DNA from: a virus
Direction: 5' to 3' (one strand)
IMG/VR virus record: IMGVR_UViG_3300046003_004184
Location: 1 to 41,876 of that record
Length of the DNA: 41,876 bases
Each line of letters starts with the position of its first letter. The stretch's first letter is position 1. Under the pieces are notes generated by a model. That model was not told the DNA's origin. It did not search any database and saw only the letters and a program-made list of their open reading frames with translations. The position numbers and the translations under genes were made by a program. Below are positions 1 to 7,929 of the stretch, piece after piece.

Positions 1-98
1 AGAATATCACTTTGATTTACATCTTTCATTCCTCGTGTAGCGTAGTTTATCCACGCCACACACGCTATTAATATTAGCGTTATTATTGTTGGTATCAT
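1..98 (-). CDS. Small membrane peptide, partial copy at left end
   Basis: Start codon at 98-96 follows AAAGGAG at good spacing. The reading frame (MIPTIITLILIACVAWINYA...) runs off the left end after 32 codons. It is the same gene as the complete copy at 41741-41845 and lies mostly inside the terminal repeat. The last visible residues differ (D-I-L here, D-M-W-W-stop in the right copy) because bases 1-3 differ. It should be counted once in the circular genome. Confidence 0.55.
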   Translation of the reverse strand, partial: MIPTIITLILIACVAWINYATRGMKDVNQSDI

Positions 99-129
99 AT
101 TATTGCTCCTTTATTTTCTATACTTTATA
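4..129. repeat. Left copy of 126-bp terminal direct repeat
   Basis: Bases 4-129 are identical to 41751-41876. Bases 1-3 (aga) do not match the bases before the right copy (cac at 41748-41750). The repeat is either an assembly overlap of a circular or permuted genome or a true short terminal repeat. It carries the start of a membrane-peptide gene and the 3' end of the 56-aa gene, so genes run across the junction. Confidence 0.9.
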
Positions 130-288
130 CTTTAACAATTCAAACACAATATCGCCAATCATAATTTTTCCATTACTATCAAGTGATTCCTTTGTAATGC
201 GTTCACAAAACTCACTAGCGTCTATTTCTTGAGTGTTATAAAGATTAACAAACTCATAATCGACTTGCTTTTTATTTAAGTTAGACAT
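118..288 (-). CDS. Hypothetical protein, 56 aa
   Basis: A 56-residue, mostly charged protein (starts MSNLNKKQVDYEF, ends LLKYKV). Its start overlaps the stop of the Sak4-like gene as TAATG, with AGGA upstream, so it is translationally coupled to the recombination operon. No domain recognised. The context (immediately downstream of the annealase gene) suggests an accessory role in recombination or replication, but that is inference only. Confidence 0.65.
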   Translation of the reverse strand: MSNLNKKQVDYEFVNLYNTQEIDASEFCERITKESLDSNGKIMIGDIVFELLKYKV

Positions 289-1172
289 TAAAATAATCCT
301 CCGTCTGTTGTTGGTTGGGGTTGTTGATTTAGTAAATATTCCTTGCGTGTTGTTAAAGCAGTTTTTATCTGCTCTACATCTGTATGACCTGCATATTGCC
401 GTGATATTGCTTTTAAATCATCAATGCTGTTTGCTTGCGATATTTCAATAGATATTTCTTCTATGGGTTTTTCAGGAACAATAATTCCTTTCATTTTTTT
501 ACAAAACTTATCACCAATATCGCAAGTCATAATAGTTCCATTTTTAATAATATCATGTATGGGCTTGGGTGCTTTCATAAAAGTCATTTTATGGCTTTCA
601 ACTTCAAATTTAACAATAACAGTTAATTCAAATTTGAAATTTTTTTCTGTTACAATTTCCTCTTCTGTGCCTTTACTTGGGTCACGGACATCAATCAATC
701 TGTCCTTTATTCTAAAACAAATAATTGTTGCAACAGGCGGACTCGCCATTAGCGATACAAATTTCTTACGCCTTTGCTTTGGCTTGTTCCACTTCCCTGC
801 ACTATTATTTTTAGCTCCCTCCTGTTCAACAAATTCAAGAGTTCCTCCGTCACCCTCCCATTCGTGACTACCACTATCAACAATAATAATTCCGTCTTTT
901 CCAACACATTCAAGCATTGCATTGTATGCCTCAATATATCTTTCTGGTGTAAAGGGAGCATCAAGAACAATAATAAAAAAATCGCCAATTAGTGGGTCAT
1001 TTGCATAGCATTCAGCACGTCCATTTTCCGTGCATATAACGCCAATTTTTCCATTTTTGCCAACATAGCCACGAGCGAATAATAACGCTCCGTATGTTTT
1101 ACCGCTTCCACTTTTGCCACAAAATGCAATACTTGGAATCATGTTGAATTTTGCCTGTCTTGGTGTAAACAT
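288..1172 (-). CDS. Sak4-like single-strand annealing ATPase
   Basis: 294 aa. A P-loop GKSGSGKT stands at residues 19-26, followed by a RecA-like sheet with a Walker B-type strand ending IIIVDSGSHEW near residues 94-104. This arrangement, with a short N-terminus leading straight into the P-loop, is that of the phage AAA ATPases related to Sak4, RecA-fold proteins that promote strand annealing together with an SSB. The C-terminal 60 residues are polar and probably flexible. The start is set by AAGGA six bases upstream of ATG. It sits next to a PD-(D/E)XK nuclease, the normal partnership of a phage two-component recombination system. It could instead be called an uncharacterised AAA ATPase; the fold is not in doubt. 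Confidence 0.8.
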   Translation of the reverse strand: MFTPRQAKFNMIPSIAFCGKSGSGKTYGALLFARGYVGKNGKIGVICTENGRAECYANDPLIGDFFIIVLDAPFTPERYIEAYNAMLECVGKDGIIIVDSGSHEWEGDGGTLEFVEQEGAKNNSAGKWNKPKQRRKKFVSLMASPPVATIICFRIKDRLIDVRDPSKGTEEEIVTEKNFKFELTVIVKFEVESHKMTFMKAPKPIHDIIKNGTIMTCDIGDKFCKKMKGIIVPEKPIEEISIEISQANSIDDLKAISRQYAGHTDVEQIKTALTTRKEYLLNQQPQPTTDGGLF

Positions 1173-1175
1173 TTT

Positions 1176-2150
1176 TTAATCCTTAAAATAATAACTTGGT
1201 AAATCGCAATCTCTAAGCTCATCAAAGTAAAAATCATATTTTACTTCTTCTTTTTTTATGATGTGTTTTTTGAAAAGGCTTTTAGCGTTTTCGATTTTCT
1301 GATTAGCATTTTCCCAATATGCGTTCATTATGGTTTCTGAATCATTTAAATCACGCAACACCCTTGTTCTAATGTCTAAGCCTTTGTTTGTTTTCAAGAA
1401 AAGCATAAAAAACAAAGGATTTTCATTTTCAAAGCCCTCTATTTTTGCGTCATACATAGCTTTGTAGGCTTTTGTGTACCAACGAGCTTGTACATCATAT
1501 TGATAGTTTGCAATCGTTAAATTAACGGCTTTATCAATATTTAGACTCTTTGAATTATCAAAAGTTTTTAAATCAAAGACTCCCTCTGGAATTAACGCAT
1601 CAAAGCGAGCTTTGCAATTTATGCCGTCTTCACGCCAAAACACAGAAACTTCTTTTTTGGCATCATACAACTTCTTTGCAATATCGCTTTCCTCAATAAT
1701 TTCAGCATAAGCACTTATTTTTTTATGTGCCTCGCTTGGAATAATGATAAAGCCTTTTTCATGTTCCTCACGCTCCATATCATACGATTTAACATCGTGT
1801 CCGCATGATTGGATAGCGTTAAAAATTTTATCTTTTGTCCATGATTGCTTAAATTCCACGCCGTTATTTGTGCAAAAATTAATCAAGTCATCTTTGGATT
1901 TTAAGCAATCGTCCGTACCTATAAATGGTGCTTTATAAGTATCGTGAAACGCTTGAAAGCCCTCTAAAATAGCCTTATGGTACGCTTTGCCGATTGTTTT
2001 ACCGATTGTATCAGTTTGTTCTTCTTCTTGCGAATAGAGATAATCATTGACCGATACGTTAATCTCTTTGATTGCCGAATATGACAAAGCAGGCACTGCT
2101 CTATATTCGTCTTCTGGCATATCGTAAATTACTTTTGCATTATTGGTCAT
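1176..2150 (-). CDS. PD-(D/E)XK exonuclease, RecE/exonuclease VIII-like (DUF3799 type)
   Basis: 324 aa. The N-terminal YRAVPALSYSAIKEI segment, a conserved KAYHKAILEG (His near residue 58), and a catalytic core with ARFDALIP followed by GVFDLKT (Asp near 184, D-x-K near 193-195) match phage exonucleases of the RecE C-terminal/DUF3799 group. Such enzymes resect double-stranded ends for annealing. It lies 3 bp upstream of the Sak4-like gene and overlaps the stop of the 91-aa gene, all in one operon. Function as the resecting partner is inferred from family and context. Confidence 0.8.
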   Translation of the reverse strand: MTNNAKVIYDMPEDEYRAVPALSYSAIKEINVSVNDYLYSQEEEQTDTIGKTIGKAYHKAILEGFQAFHDTYKAPFIGTDDCLKSKDDLINFCTNNGVEFKQSWTKDKIFNAIQSCGHDVKSYDMEREEHEKGFIIIPSEAHKKISAYAEIIEESDIAKKLYDAKKEVSVFWREDGINCKARFDALIPEGVFDLKTFDNSKSLNIDKAVNLTIANYQYDVQARWYTKAYKAMYDAKIEGFENENPLFFMLFLKTNKGLDIRTRVLRDLNDSETIMNAYWENANQKIENAKSLFKKHIIKKEEVKYDFYFDELRDCDLPSYYFKD

Positions 2151-2425
2151 TAGTTATGCTCCTTGCTGTTACAATCAGCGTCACCCACATCATCAGGATT
2201 TATAGGCTCTACTAAATCAGACTCATCATCTGGGTTAATGGTCTCATTCGTTGGCTTATAATCCAAACAGATTATTTCACCGCTTTTAATTTGTAGTTCT
2301 CTTAGTTTTCTGCGTGTTTCATGGTAAAGTTTTTTGCCGTTCTCCCTCGCAAGTTCAAAGCCTCGCTTGCGTGCCTCATCGTCTGCAAGTGTTAATGTTT
2401 TTACAAATTGAAATAGGTTATCCAT
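2150..2425 (-). CDS. Hypothetical acidic-tailed protein, 91 aa
   Basis: GGAGAG stands upstream of the ATG. The N-terminal half is helical and basic (ARKRGFELARENGKKL). The C-terminal tail is acidic and carries two INPDD repeats (about residues 61-80). No family recognised. It is embedded between the coiled-coil protein and the exonuclease and overlaps the latter's start, so it probably belongs to the recombination module. An acidic tail of this kind could contact a DNA-binding partner, but that is speculation. Confidence 0.6.
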   Translation of the reverse strand: MDNLFQFVKTLTLADDEARKRGFELARENGKKLYHETRRKLRELQIKSGEIICLDYKPTNETINPDDESDLVEPINPDDVGDADCNSKEHN

Positions 2426-2448
2426 TGTTTGCTCTCCGTTTTAACAAA

Positions 2449-3630
2449 TTAATAAGCGATTGAAATATTGGCTATTTCTTTTTTAGCAATCGCTGTGACA
2501 ATAGCAATGGCTTGTTCTTTTGTTATTCCATGCACCAATAAATCAGACACCGCTTGATTATTAATCGCCTTGCGATGCTCTAAATCAGCTTCACGCTTTA
2601 ATCTTTCAGCTTCAACACGTTCAGCCTCTTGTTTTTCTTTCAAAGCCTTTTCATCTGCTTCACGTTTTGCACGTTCCGCTTCTACTTTCTGGTCTGCAAG
2701 TTGCTTTTCAAGTGCTTCTTTTTCCTCTTGTGCCTTTTTACGTTCAGCGTCCAGTCTATCCTGCTCTGCTTTTAACTTTGCACGATTTTCAGCCTCAATC
2801 TTTTCTTGCTCTTCACGTTGCTTGCGAATTTCAGCATCATGCTTTTCCTGCTGTGCTTTTAAAATCGCTTGACGCTCTGCCTCCGCCTTGACTTCGGCTT
2901 CTCTGCGTGCTTTTTCCTCTGCTTCACGGCGTATTTGCTCTTCACGCTCTTTTTGTCTTGCTTCCTCTGCTTTGCGGTTTAACTCTGCAAGTTCGGCTTG
3001 TTGACGTGCGATTTCTTGCAATCGTGCAAGTTGTTCGTTGACATAAGCAATAGAAACATCATAAGCACGCTCTGCACGGTCTTTGAACTCTTGCCAGTCA
3101 CGTTCAAGAAGTGGTTTAAGGCTTGTTAAAAAACTCTCTGCTGTTTCAATGTTTACAATGTTTTGCTTTGCATAAAACTCAATTTCTGAAATCTTTTCTT
3201 CATGCTCTTGAATCCGTGCTTTTTCCGCATTGTTAAAATCAGTCAATGGTTTCAAAGCCAATTCCTCAAGTGCTTCAAGTTGTGCTTTAATGTCACGAGC
3301 TTGTGCATTGACTTCATTGGTTTTTACACGCCACTGTTCGGTTACTGTTTTTTTAACATCTTCAATGCGATTTCTGATTTTGGCAATTTTACGACCATTA
3401 GCCTTAATTTCTTCTCTGCCTTTTTCTGTTGAAATATCAGGAATAAAAGAAGCAACTTCGTCTCTTACTAAAGTAAGAAAAAGAGTTTTTGCCGTATCGG
3501 TAAAAATATCCTCTTTTCTTAAAGTGCGAAGCGGTGCAATAAGTGTTTTTTTGCTGTCTGGTGCGATATTATCAATCGCTTCATAGACTTCTAAGATTTC
3601 TTGGGTATCGTTATCAATTACTTGTGTCAT
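2449..3630 (-). CDS. Coiled-coil protein, DUF1351-like, first gene of recombination operon
   Basis: 393 aa with the start at the ATG preceded by AAGGATAACAAG; an in-frame ATG 45 bases upstream lacks a ribosome site. Residues about 70-160 form a helical region with many Lys/Glu, and about 195-355 form a very long continuous coiled coil of alternating REAEE/KAEAER runs. The C-terminal 45 residues (ending KKEIANISIAY) form a compact domain. The N-terminal architecture resembles phage DUF1351-type proteins often found beside recombinases. It is the promoter-proximal gene of the operon. Not an enzyme by any visible motif; probably a scaffold or DNA-associated protein. Confidence 0.65.
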   Translation of the reverse strand: MTQVIDNDTQEILEVYEAIDNIAPDSKKTLIAPLRTLRKEDIFTDTAKTLFLTLVRDEVASFIPDISTEKGREEIKANGRKIAKIRNRIEDVKKTVTEQWRVKTNEVNAQARDIKAQLEALEELALKPLTDFNNAEKARIQEHEEKISEIEFYAKQNIVNIETAESFLTSLKPLLERDWQEFKDRAERAYDVSIAYVNEQLARLQEIARQQAELAELNRKAEEARQKEREEQIRREAEEKARREAEVKAEAERQAILKAQQEKHDAEIRKQREEQEKIEAENRAKLKAEQDRLDAERKKAQEEKEALEKQLADQKVEAERAKREADEKALKEKQEAERVEAERLKREADLEHRKAINNQAVSDLLVHGITKEQAIAIVTAIAKKEIANISIAY

Positions 3631-3663
3631 CTTGTTATCCTTTTTTAGATTTGTAACTTTTTC

Positions 3664-3706
3664 ACTATGCCACAAATAATTTGATTGTCAACTAAAAAAG
3701 TTTGAC
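3664..3706 (-). promoter_or_regulatory. Minus promoter of recombination operon with overlapping operator
   Basis: On the minus strand TTGACA (3691-3686), 16-bp spacer, CATAGT (3669-3664). An imperfect inverted repeat GTCAACT-N5-AGTTTGAC (3687-3706) overlaps the -35 box and also a plus-strand TTTGAC (3701-3706), so one regulator could control both directions. The 63-aa HTH gene next door is the natural candidate. Confidence 0.55.
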
Positions 3707-3727
3707 TTTATTTCTTTTTTATATAAT
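3701..3727 (+). promoter_or_regulatory. Probable plus promoter of 63-aa HTH gene
   Basis: TTTGAC (3701-3706) and a perfect TATAAT (3722-3727) with a short 15-bp spacer, about 38 bp before the HTH start codon. The short spacing suggests a weak or regulated promoter. Confidence 0.4.
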
Positions 3728-3764
3728 ACTTGATATGTTAATGTTTTAAAAGGATTACAGAAAA

Positions 3765-3956
3765 ATGAATGAAATTGAAAGACTCAAAGAAGACCTTAAG
3801 CCGTTCAAAGCAACCTATATTGCAGAGCTGGCAGGAATTGGAAGGGCAACGATTGCTAATTTCAAGAGTGGCACACACACGTTTAACACAGAAAATTATC
3901 TGAAAGTTCGTGCTGTACTCGATAAAATCGCAAAAGACATATTGGGGGAAGCATGA
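3765..3956 (+). CDS. Small helix-turn-helix regulator, 63 aa
   Basis: Residues 14-35 (FKATYIAELAGIGRATIANFKSG) fit a helix-turn-helix: a first helix, the turn at AGIG and a recognition helix RATIANFK. Similar tiny Cro/KorC-like proteins are common phage regulators. It is transcribed divergently from the recombination operon, with an inverted repeat between the two promoters, so autoregulation and control of that operon are likely. AGGA lies 11-14 bases upstream of the start. Specific target is inferred. Confidence 0.65.
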   Translation: MNEIERLKEDLKPFKATYIAELAGIGRATIANFKSGTHTFNTENYLKVRAVLDKIAKDILGEA

Positions 3957-3991
3957 TTGACTGGTCACACCAACCGAAATTGATTGACTAA
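3953..3991 (+). CDS. Possible 12-residue peptide overlapping HTH gene
   Basis: ATGA overlap with the HTH gene, preceded by GGGGGAAGC. It encodes MIDWSHQPKLID then stops, just before the terminator. The coupling signal is good but a 12-codon frame can arise by chance; treat as tentative. Confidence 0.2.
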   Translation: MIDWSHQPKLID

Positions 3992-4002
3992 AGCATAAAA
4001 CT

Positions 4003-4026
4003 AAGCCCCTTTCGGGGCTTTTTTTG
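4003..4026. terminator. Bidirectional rho-independent terminator
   Basis: AAGCCCC-TTTC-GGGGCTT followed by a T-run on the plus strand and an A-flanked arm on the other side. It lies between the convergent HTH gene and dnaB and can end both. Confidence 0.85.
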
Positions 4027-4030
4027 TTAA

Positions 4031-5530
4031 TTAAAAATTTTCTGGTGTTAATTGTTTGTGGTTCTTTTTGTTTTTTATGTTCTCTATGCCTGCTTTTGTC
4101 ATGCCTGCGTACTCATCATTCTGATTATAATCACTATCACCAAAATAATTATAACCCATTAATGCCATAACCTTAGCAACGCCTTTTTCTGCGTTTCTGT
4201 TCTTCGCAACAATAATCTCGCAATAATAATCTTCCCAATTCTTGACCACCAAATCCGCTTCATAATGCGATGGTCTAAAAGGGAATAAAACCATATCAGC
4301 GTCCTCTTCGATACTTCCAGACTGCCTTAAATGATGTATTTCAGGGCGTTTATTATCTGATTTTTGCGATTCCCTATTGACTTGTGACAATGCAATCACT
4401 GTTACGTTTAAATCATTCGCAAGCATCTTTAATTTTCTCGTGACATTCCCAATTTCTAAATGTGCATCTTTTTTATCAGGGCGTGGAATAAGCTGTAAGT
4501 AATCAACAAAAACAAAATCAAGTGTCTTGCCGTGACGCATTAAATCCTGTGCTTGCCTTTTACAAAAAGATATTATTTGCTCTACAGTAAACGAATTATA
4601 AACCGCTGTAATATTATTCTTGCTTCGCTTTGCCGTATCAAAAACATCTTTTAACTGCTCATGCGTGCAATCTTTTTTAAATAATATTTTTTTATACGCT
4701 AACGCTCCATAAGCATCATCTATATACTTGTCACGGCTTGCAAAACGTGCTTCGCATTGACGATATGACATTTCATAATTAAACGAAATGATATTTTTAT
4801 CCTGTGCTGAAAAACGTGACTGTAGGTCAATAGATAGTGCTGTTTTGCCCATACCACTTGCCCCTGCATCAATTATAAATTCACCACGTCCAAACCCACC
4901 GATTATATTATCAAGTGCTGTTATACCAGTCATTGTCCGTGCTGATTCCACTGAAAAAGTATCTCGTTCTAGCTGTTCGGTCTGCTCCCTGCGTGTATAG
5001 ACTGTTTTTCTCGCAAACGGATTATAAAGGTTTTTTTCAATCTCAATGTTAGCATTTTGAGTAATCTTGATAATTTCAGAAAACGGAACATACTCTTGAT
5101 TCAGCTTGTCCGAAATCTCTTTATATATTTTTTTTATTTCCTCACGCTTCAGGTTTTCGTCTAAAGAAAATGCAAACCCCTTGATAATCTCATCGACTAA
5201 GCCAACTGATTGCTTCATGATGTTTCGGATATAATTTTTTACTTCAGGGTCATTGCCACACACTACATTTTCTAAATCCTGCAATCTTAACTTGCCGTTT
5301 TCATTTACTTCTCGCAAACAAAAAAGATAAACCTGTCCGTAAAAATCATTCTTGAAATGTTTATCAGACAAGAAATCAATGTCTAATGCTTTGCCTGCTA
5401 AAGAATCCCTTAACACCTTACTAAGAACAACCGCTTCCTCAAAGTTCTGCCTTACAACATATTCGCTTGTTTCTGGTGGTTGCTGTGCCTGCGTGGTTAC
5501 TTTCATCACGCTAAAAAAATCTGTATCCAT
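4031..5530 (-). CDS. dnaB: Replicative DNA helicase, DnaB family
   Basis: 499 aa. The N-terminal helical domain (residues about 30-170) starts QNFEEAVVLSKVL, typical of DnaB. The RecA-like motor has Walker A GASGMGKT near 222-229, Walker B FVFVDYLQL near 338-346, a SQVNRESQ switch segment and a C-terminal IVAKNRN arginine-finger region. AAGGAG before the ATG fixes the start. It unwinds DNA at the fork and primes host-type replication. It is transcribed alone, convergent to the 63-aa HTH gene and divergent from the initiator operon, which would load it. Family assignment is firm. Confidence 0.93.
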   Translation of the reverse strand: MDTDFFSVMKVTTQAQQPPETSEYVVRQNFEEAVVLSKVLRDSLAGKALDIDFLSDKHFKNDFYGQVYLFCLREVNENGKLRLQDLENVVCGNDPEVKNYIRNIMKQSVGLVDEIIKGFAFSLDENLKREEIKKIYKEISDKLNQEYVPFSEIIKITQNANIEIEKNLYNPFARKTVYTRREQTEQLERDTFSVESARTMTGITALDNIIGGFGRGEFIIDAGASGMGKTALSIDLQSRFSAQDKNIISFNYEMSYRQCEARFASRDKYIDDAYGALAYKKILFKKDCTHEQLKDVFDTAKRSKNNITAVYNSFTVEQIISFCKRQAQDLMRHGKTLDFVFVDYLQLIPRPDKKDAHLEIGNVTRKLKMLANDLNVTVIALSQVNRESQKSDNKRPEIHHLRQSGSIEEDADMVLFPFRPSHYEADLVVKNWEDYYCEIIVAKNRNAEKGVAKVMALMGYNYFGDSDYNQNDEYAGMTKAGIENIKNKKNHKQLTPENF

Positions 5531-5539
5531 AAATGCTCC

Positions 5540-5568
5540 TTGACTTGGTTTATAATAAATATTATATA
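5540..5568 (+). promoter_or_regulatory. Promoter of replication operon
   Basis: TTGACT (5540-5545), 17-bp spacer, TATATA (5563-5568), 36 bp before the start of the 55-aa RHH gene. The -35 box overlaps the ribosome site region of dnaB on the other strand, so the two units are closely divergent. Confidence 0.6.
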
Positions 5569-5603
5569 TATGATATTAAAACATAAAAGTAAAGGAATTA
5601 TTT

Positions 5604-5771
5604 ATGAAATCAGACGAAAAGATTCAGCAGTCAAATATACTGCTTTATATGCCAGCATCACTCAAAGAAAAAATCAATGAACAGGCACACAATGAGCGAT
5701 TGAATATGAGTGAATTTATCCGCCGTGTCGTGTCCGATTATATTAATAGCAAAAACGGTGGTGATAAATGA
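5604..5771 (+). CDS. Ribbon-helix-helix DNA-binding protein, 55 aa
   Basis: Start follows AAAGGAATTATTT. The sequence has a short strand (NILLYMPASL) followed by two helices (KEKINEQAHNERL and MSEFIRRVVSDYI), the ribbon-helix-helix fold of Arc/CopG-type regulators, which bind operators as dimers. Its stop overlaps the initiator start as ATGA. It is the first gene of the replication operon and lies next to its promoter, so autoregulation of replication genes is likely by analogy with CopG. Recognised from pattern only. Confidence 0.65.
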   Translation: MKSDEKIQQSNILLYMPASLKEKINEQAHNERLNMSEFIRRVVSDYINSKNGGDK

Positions 5772-6664
5772 GTTTTATCGAGGAAATAAGGGATAGTAAC
5801 GTATCAGCACACGCTAAAATCGTTGCTATAACGATATGCTCATATAGAAACAGAAAGACAGGGCAATGCTTCCCCTCTCTACAGTTATTATCAGAAACTT
5901 TGCAATTATCACAAAATACTATTCAAAAGTGTTTACGAGAGCTTGAAGCAGAAAAAATAATTAAAATCTCTAAGATTAGAAAATTTACATCGTCAATAAA
6001 TTCTTATGTTTTTCTTACTGAAAATAAGGCTTTACCGAAAGTTGACACATCAAATATTGACGTGTCAAAAAATGATACGTCAAATATTGACACGTCAGTT
6101 GACACGTCAGTTGACACGTCAAACCATACCTCAAAATTTGACTACAAACCTATAGAACCGAGAGAACCTAGTGAACCTACTTTACCCCCTGCCCCCTTAG
6201 CAGGGGATTCAGGGGGGCGTTGTTTGAAAGTTTTTTATGAGAGTAATAATCGAGAGGATTTTAAAACAAAATGCTATGCAATCGCAAAGGCAAAGCGATT
6301 TTCAGAATCCGAGGCAGAAAAGCATTTTACAAATTTTGAGAATTATTGGTTAAATCCTGCCCTGCCACCGTCAAAAGCTTCGAAAAAAGATTGGCAACGT
6401 GCATTTGTTAATTGGATTGCCAAGGATAAGCCTGCAAAGGTTAATAATTTTGATACAGCTGATTATATTTTGAGTCGAGCAAAGGAAAGATTAGGTGATT
6501 ACATAGACCATGAAAGTGAAACAATAGATAGCAATTTGGTTTTTTTAAAACTGTTAAAAAATGGATACACAAAAGAGCAGATTTTTAGTGTATTTTTAAA
6601 TATTATCAAAAAGCCCCCAGAAAATAAAATACACTCATGGGGCATCATCTTTCAGTATTTATAA
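5768..6664 (+). CDS. Phage replication initiator, lambda O-like, winged-helix N-terminus
   Basis: 298 aa. Residues about 36-65 (CFPSLQLLSETLQLSQNTIQKCLRELE) form the HTH_36-type winged helix seen in phage O-like initiators. Residues 92-118 are a repetitive DTS-rich linker whose DNA is a set of iterons, so the gene seems to contain its own origin, as lambda O does. The C-terminal third (about 150-298) ends in a helical domain (RLGDYIDHESETIDS...WGIIFQYL) and would contact the helicase. ATGA overlap with the RHH gene. Role: origin recognition and loading of the phage DnaB. Loader activity is inferred from family and from the neighbouring dnaB. Confidence 0.75.
   Translation: MSFIEEIRDSNVSAHAKIVAITICSYRNRKTGQCFPSLQLLSETLQLSQNTIQKCLRELEAEKIIKISKIRKFTSSINSYVFLTENKALPKVDTSNIDVSKNDTSNIDTSVDTSVDTSNHTSKFDYKPIEPREPSEPTLPPAPLAGDSGGRCLKVFYESNNREDFKTKCYAIAKAKRFSESEAEKHFTNFENYWLNPALPPSKASKKDWQRAFVNWIAKDKPAKVNNFDTADYILSRAKERLGDYIDHESETIDSNLVFLKLLKNGYTKEQIFSVFLNIIKKPPENKIHSWGIIFQYL
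6043..6121. repeat. Six iterons inside the initiator gene, probable replication origin
   Basis: Six copies of TGACACGTCA or close variants start at 6043, 6058, 6073, 6088, 6100 and 6112. Spacing is 15, 15, 15, 12, 12 bp, all codon multiples. The copy at 6058 (TGACGTGTCA) is the reverse complement. Three copies are exact; 6043 and 6073 have one change. The arrangement matches origin iterons inside an initiator gene. Confidence 0.65.
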
Positions 6665-6689
6665 AAAAATAACAACACAGGGAATAATT

Positions 6690-6842
6690 ATGACAGACAC
6701 ACCAAAACAAGACAAATACGCCTCAATCCGTCCGTTTTTACAGGTTGCCGAAGCGTTAAATCACCCACAATGCCCCACGAAAGAACGTATCAGGGCAGAA
6801 CATCAAGCTAAAATTAACAAATTGGACAAAGTTTATGAGTAA
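6690..6842 (+). CDS. Hypothetical protein, 50 aa
   Basis: GGGAATAATT precedes the ATG. The product (MTDTPKQDKYASIRPF...LDKVYE) is a small helical soluble protein with two cysteine-free helices and no recognised domain. Its stop overlaps the rusA start by eight bases, which implies translational coupling, since rusA has no clear ribosome site of its own. Confidence 0.55.
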   Translation: MTDTPKQDKYASIRPFLQVAEALNHPQCPTKERIRAEHQAKINKLDKVYE

Positions 6843-7194
6843 ATTAATTGCAACCTACACGATGACAATGCCAACAACCAATAATCACGTTAGAGCATCT
6901 TACAAAGGGCGTTTGATAACATCAAAGGCTTATCGCATATGGCAACAAAACACGCTGATTGATTTGTTTATTCAGAAAAAACACGCAACAATCACGCATG
7001 ATATATTCCTAAGCATAAAACTATCACCAAAAACAAAAAACAAAACCGACATAGACAATCGCAACAAAGGCATTTTTGATGCACTGGTTGCATCTGGCAT
7101 CATTCAAGACGACTCACAGGTCAAAAAACTTCTGATTGAATTCGATTACACCAAAAAAGATTTTGTATCGGTTGAAATTTATGAATATGCTTAA
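6835..7194 (+). CDS. rusA: RusA-family Holliday junction resolvase
   Basis: 119 aa, the normal RusA length. The catalytic acidic triad is visible: Asp72 and Asp74 in TDIDN and Asp93 in IIQDDSQV, with the same 2- and 19-residue spacing as Asp70, Asp72 and Asp91 of E. coli RusA. The N-terminal ITSKAYRIWQQ segment also fits. It resolves four-way junctions made by phage recombination or replication before packaging. It overlaps the 50-aa gene upstream. The family is clear. Confidence 0.88.
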   Translation: MSKLIATYTMTMPTTNNHVRASYKGRLITSKAYRIWQQNTLIDLFIQKKHATITHDIFLSIKLSPKTKNKTDIDNRNKGIFDALVASGIIQDDSQVKKLLIEFDYTKKDFVSVEIYEYA

Positions 7195-7392
7195 AATCCG
7201 CAATTCTAGCCACATTCACCAATTAACCAGTATATTTTATCATTTTAAGATTTGCACCGCTAGAAACGCTAAAAAATAGGGTTTACGTTAATAAGTTACT
7301 TAGTCAAAAAATGGTAAATAATTTTTTGATAGAATGTAGCCTTGAAAATTTACCGCCGAATCGGTTACACTAAATCAAACATGGGGGAACGT

Positions 7393-7737
7393 ATGGCAGG
7401 CTATAAGTACGATTGGGACGTAATTATAAAAACACTTGAAAGCGGTGTATCACGGCAGGACGTGTGTGAGATGTTTGGCATCAGGCGTGAATATCTTGTC
7501 CAGATGTTAGGTTATTTTAATTTAAGGCATCTGCAACTTAGGGTATCACAGCCAAGGCGTAAACCAACACCACCACCAAAGCCAAAATTTACCTGCCCTA
7601 TCATGCAAAAAATCGAAGTGATAAAACTGCTTGGCAATAAATTATCACCCCATGAAATCGCTGAAAAACTAAGTATCCGTCAAAAAGATGTTGATGTTAT
7701 CATTGCAAGCGTGAGGGGCAAGAAATGCGTATCATAG
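7393..7737 (+). CDS. HTH protein in late-regulator position, 114 aa
   Basis: Start chosen at the ATG preceded by GGGGGAACGT; a longer frame opening at 7342 has no ribosome site. Two helix-turn-helix-like segments are visible: SRQDVCEMFGIRREYLVQML (about 20-40) and LSPHEIAEKLSIRQKDVDVII (about 85-106), joined by a Pro/Lys-rich linker. It lies between rusA and the late block, where lambdoid phages carry antiterminator Q, so a role in late-gene control is plausible. No sequence resemblance to Q is claimed. Confidence 0.55.
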   Translation: MAGYKYDWDVIIKTLESGVSRQDVCEMFGIRREYLVQMLGYFNLRHLQLRVSQPRRKPTPPPKPKFTCPIMQKIEVIKLLGNKLSPHEIAEKLSIRQKDVDVIIASVRGKKCVS

Positions 7738-7925
7738 CGATTATTTTGTCGGTGGTTATGTGTTTTGCGATTGTAACAGCAACCAATTCAGACGCAAGGG
7801 AATCACGGACTGTAAGGATATATAAACCTAAGCGACCACCAAAGTTTAAATCGTTTGTCGCTGGACGTGCAGTACACCCAAGACCAGTTATGAGTAAACG
7901 CAATTTACCGCCGTTAGATGATTAA
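7725..7925 (+). CDS. Small exported basic protein, 66 aa
   Basis: GAGGGGCAAGAA precedes the start, which overlaps the end of the HTH gene. The first 22 residues (MRIIAIILSVVMCFAIVTATNS) look like a cleavable signal peptide. The mature part is short, basic and proline-rich (YKPKRPPKFKS, HPRP). No family recognised. An exported basic peptide could act in the periplasm or envelope, for instance in lysis or exclusion, but there is no direct evidence. Confidence 0.55.
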   Translation: MRIIAIILSVVMCFAIVTATNSDARESRTVRIYKPKRPPKFKSFVAGRAVHPRPVMSKRNLPPLDD

Positions 7926-7929
7926 AAAC

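Noticed and set aside
4-129. Functional T7-like terminal repeat
   Set aside because: Possible, but an assembly overlap of a circular or permuted genome explains the repeat equally well, so it is only listed as a repeat.
424-867. Plus-strand open frame of 147 codons opposite the Sak4-like gene
   Set aside because: It is the antisense shadow of a gene with clear P-loop and operon context, has no ribosome site and low-complexity content.
6043-6121. CRISPR-like array
   Set aside because: Repeats are only 10 bp with 2-5 bp between them and lie in a coding frame; iterons fit, a CRISPR array does not.
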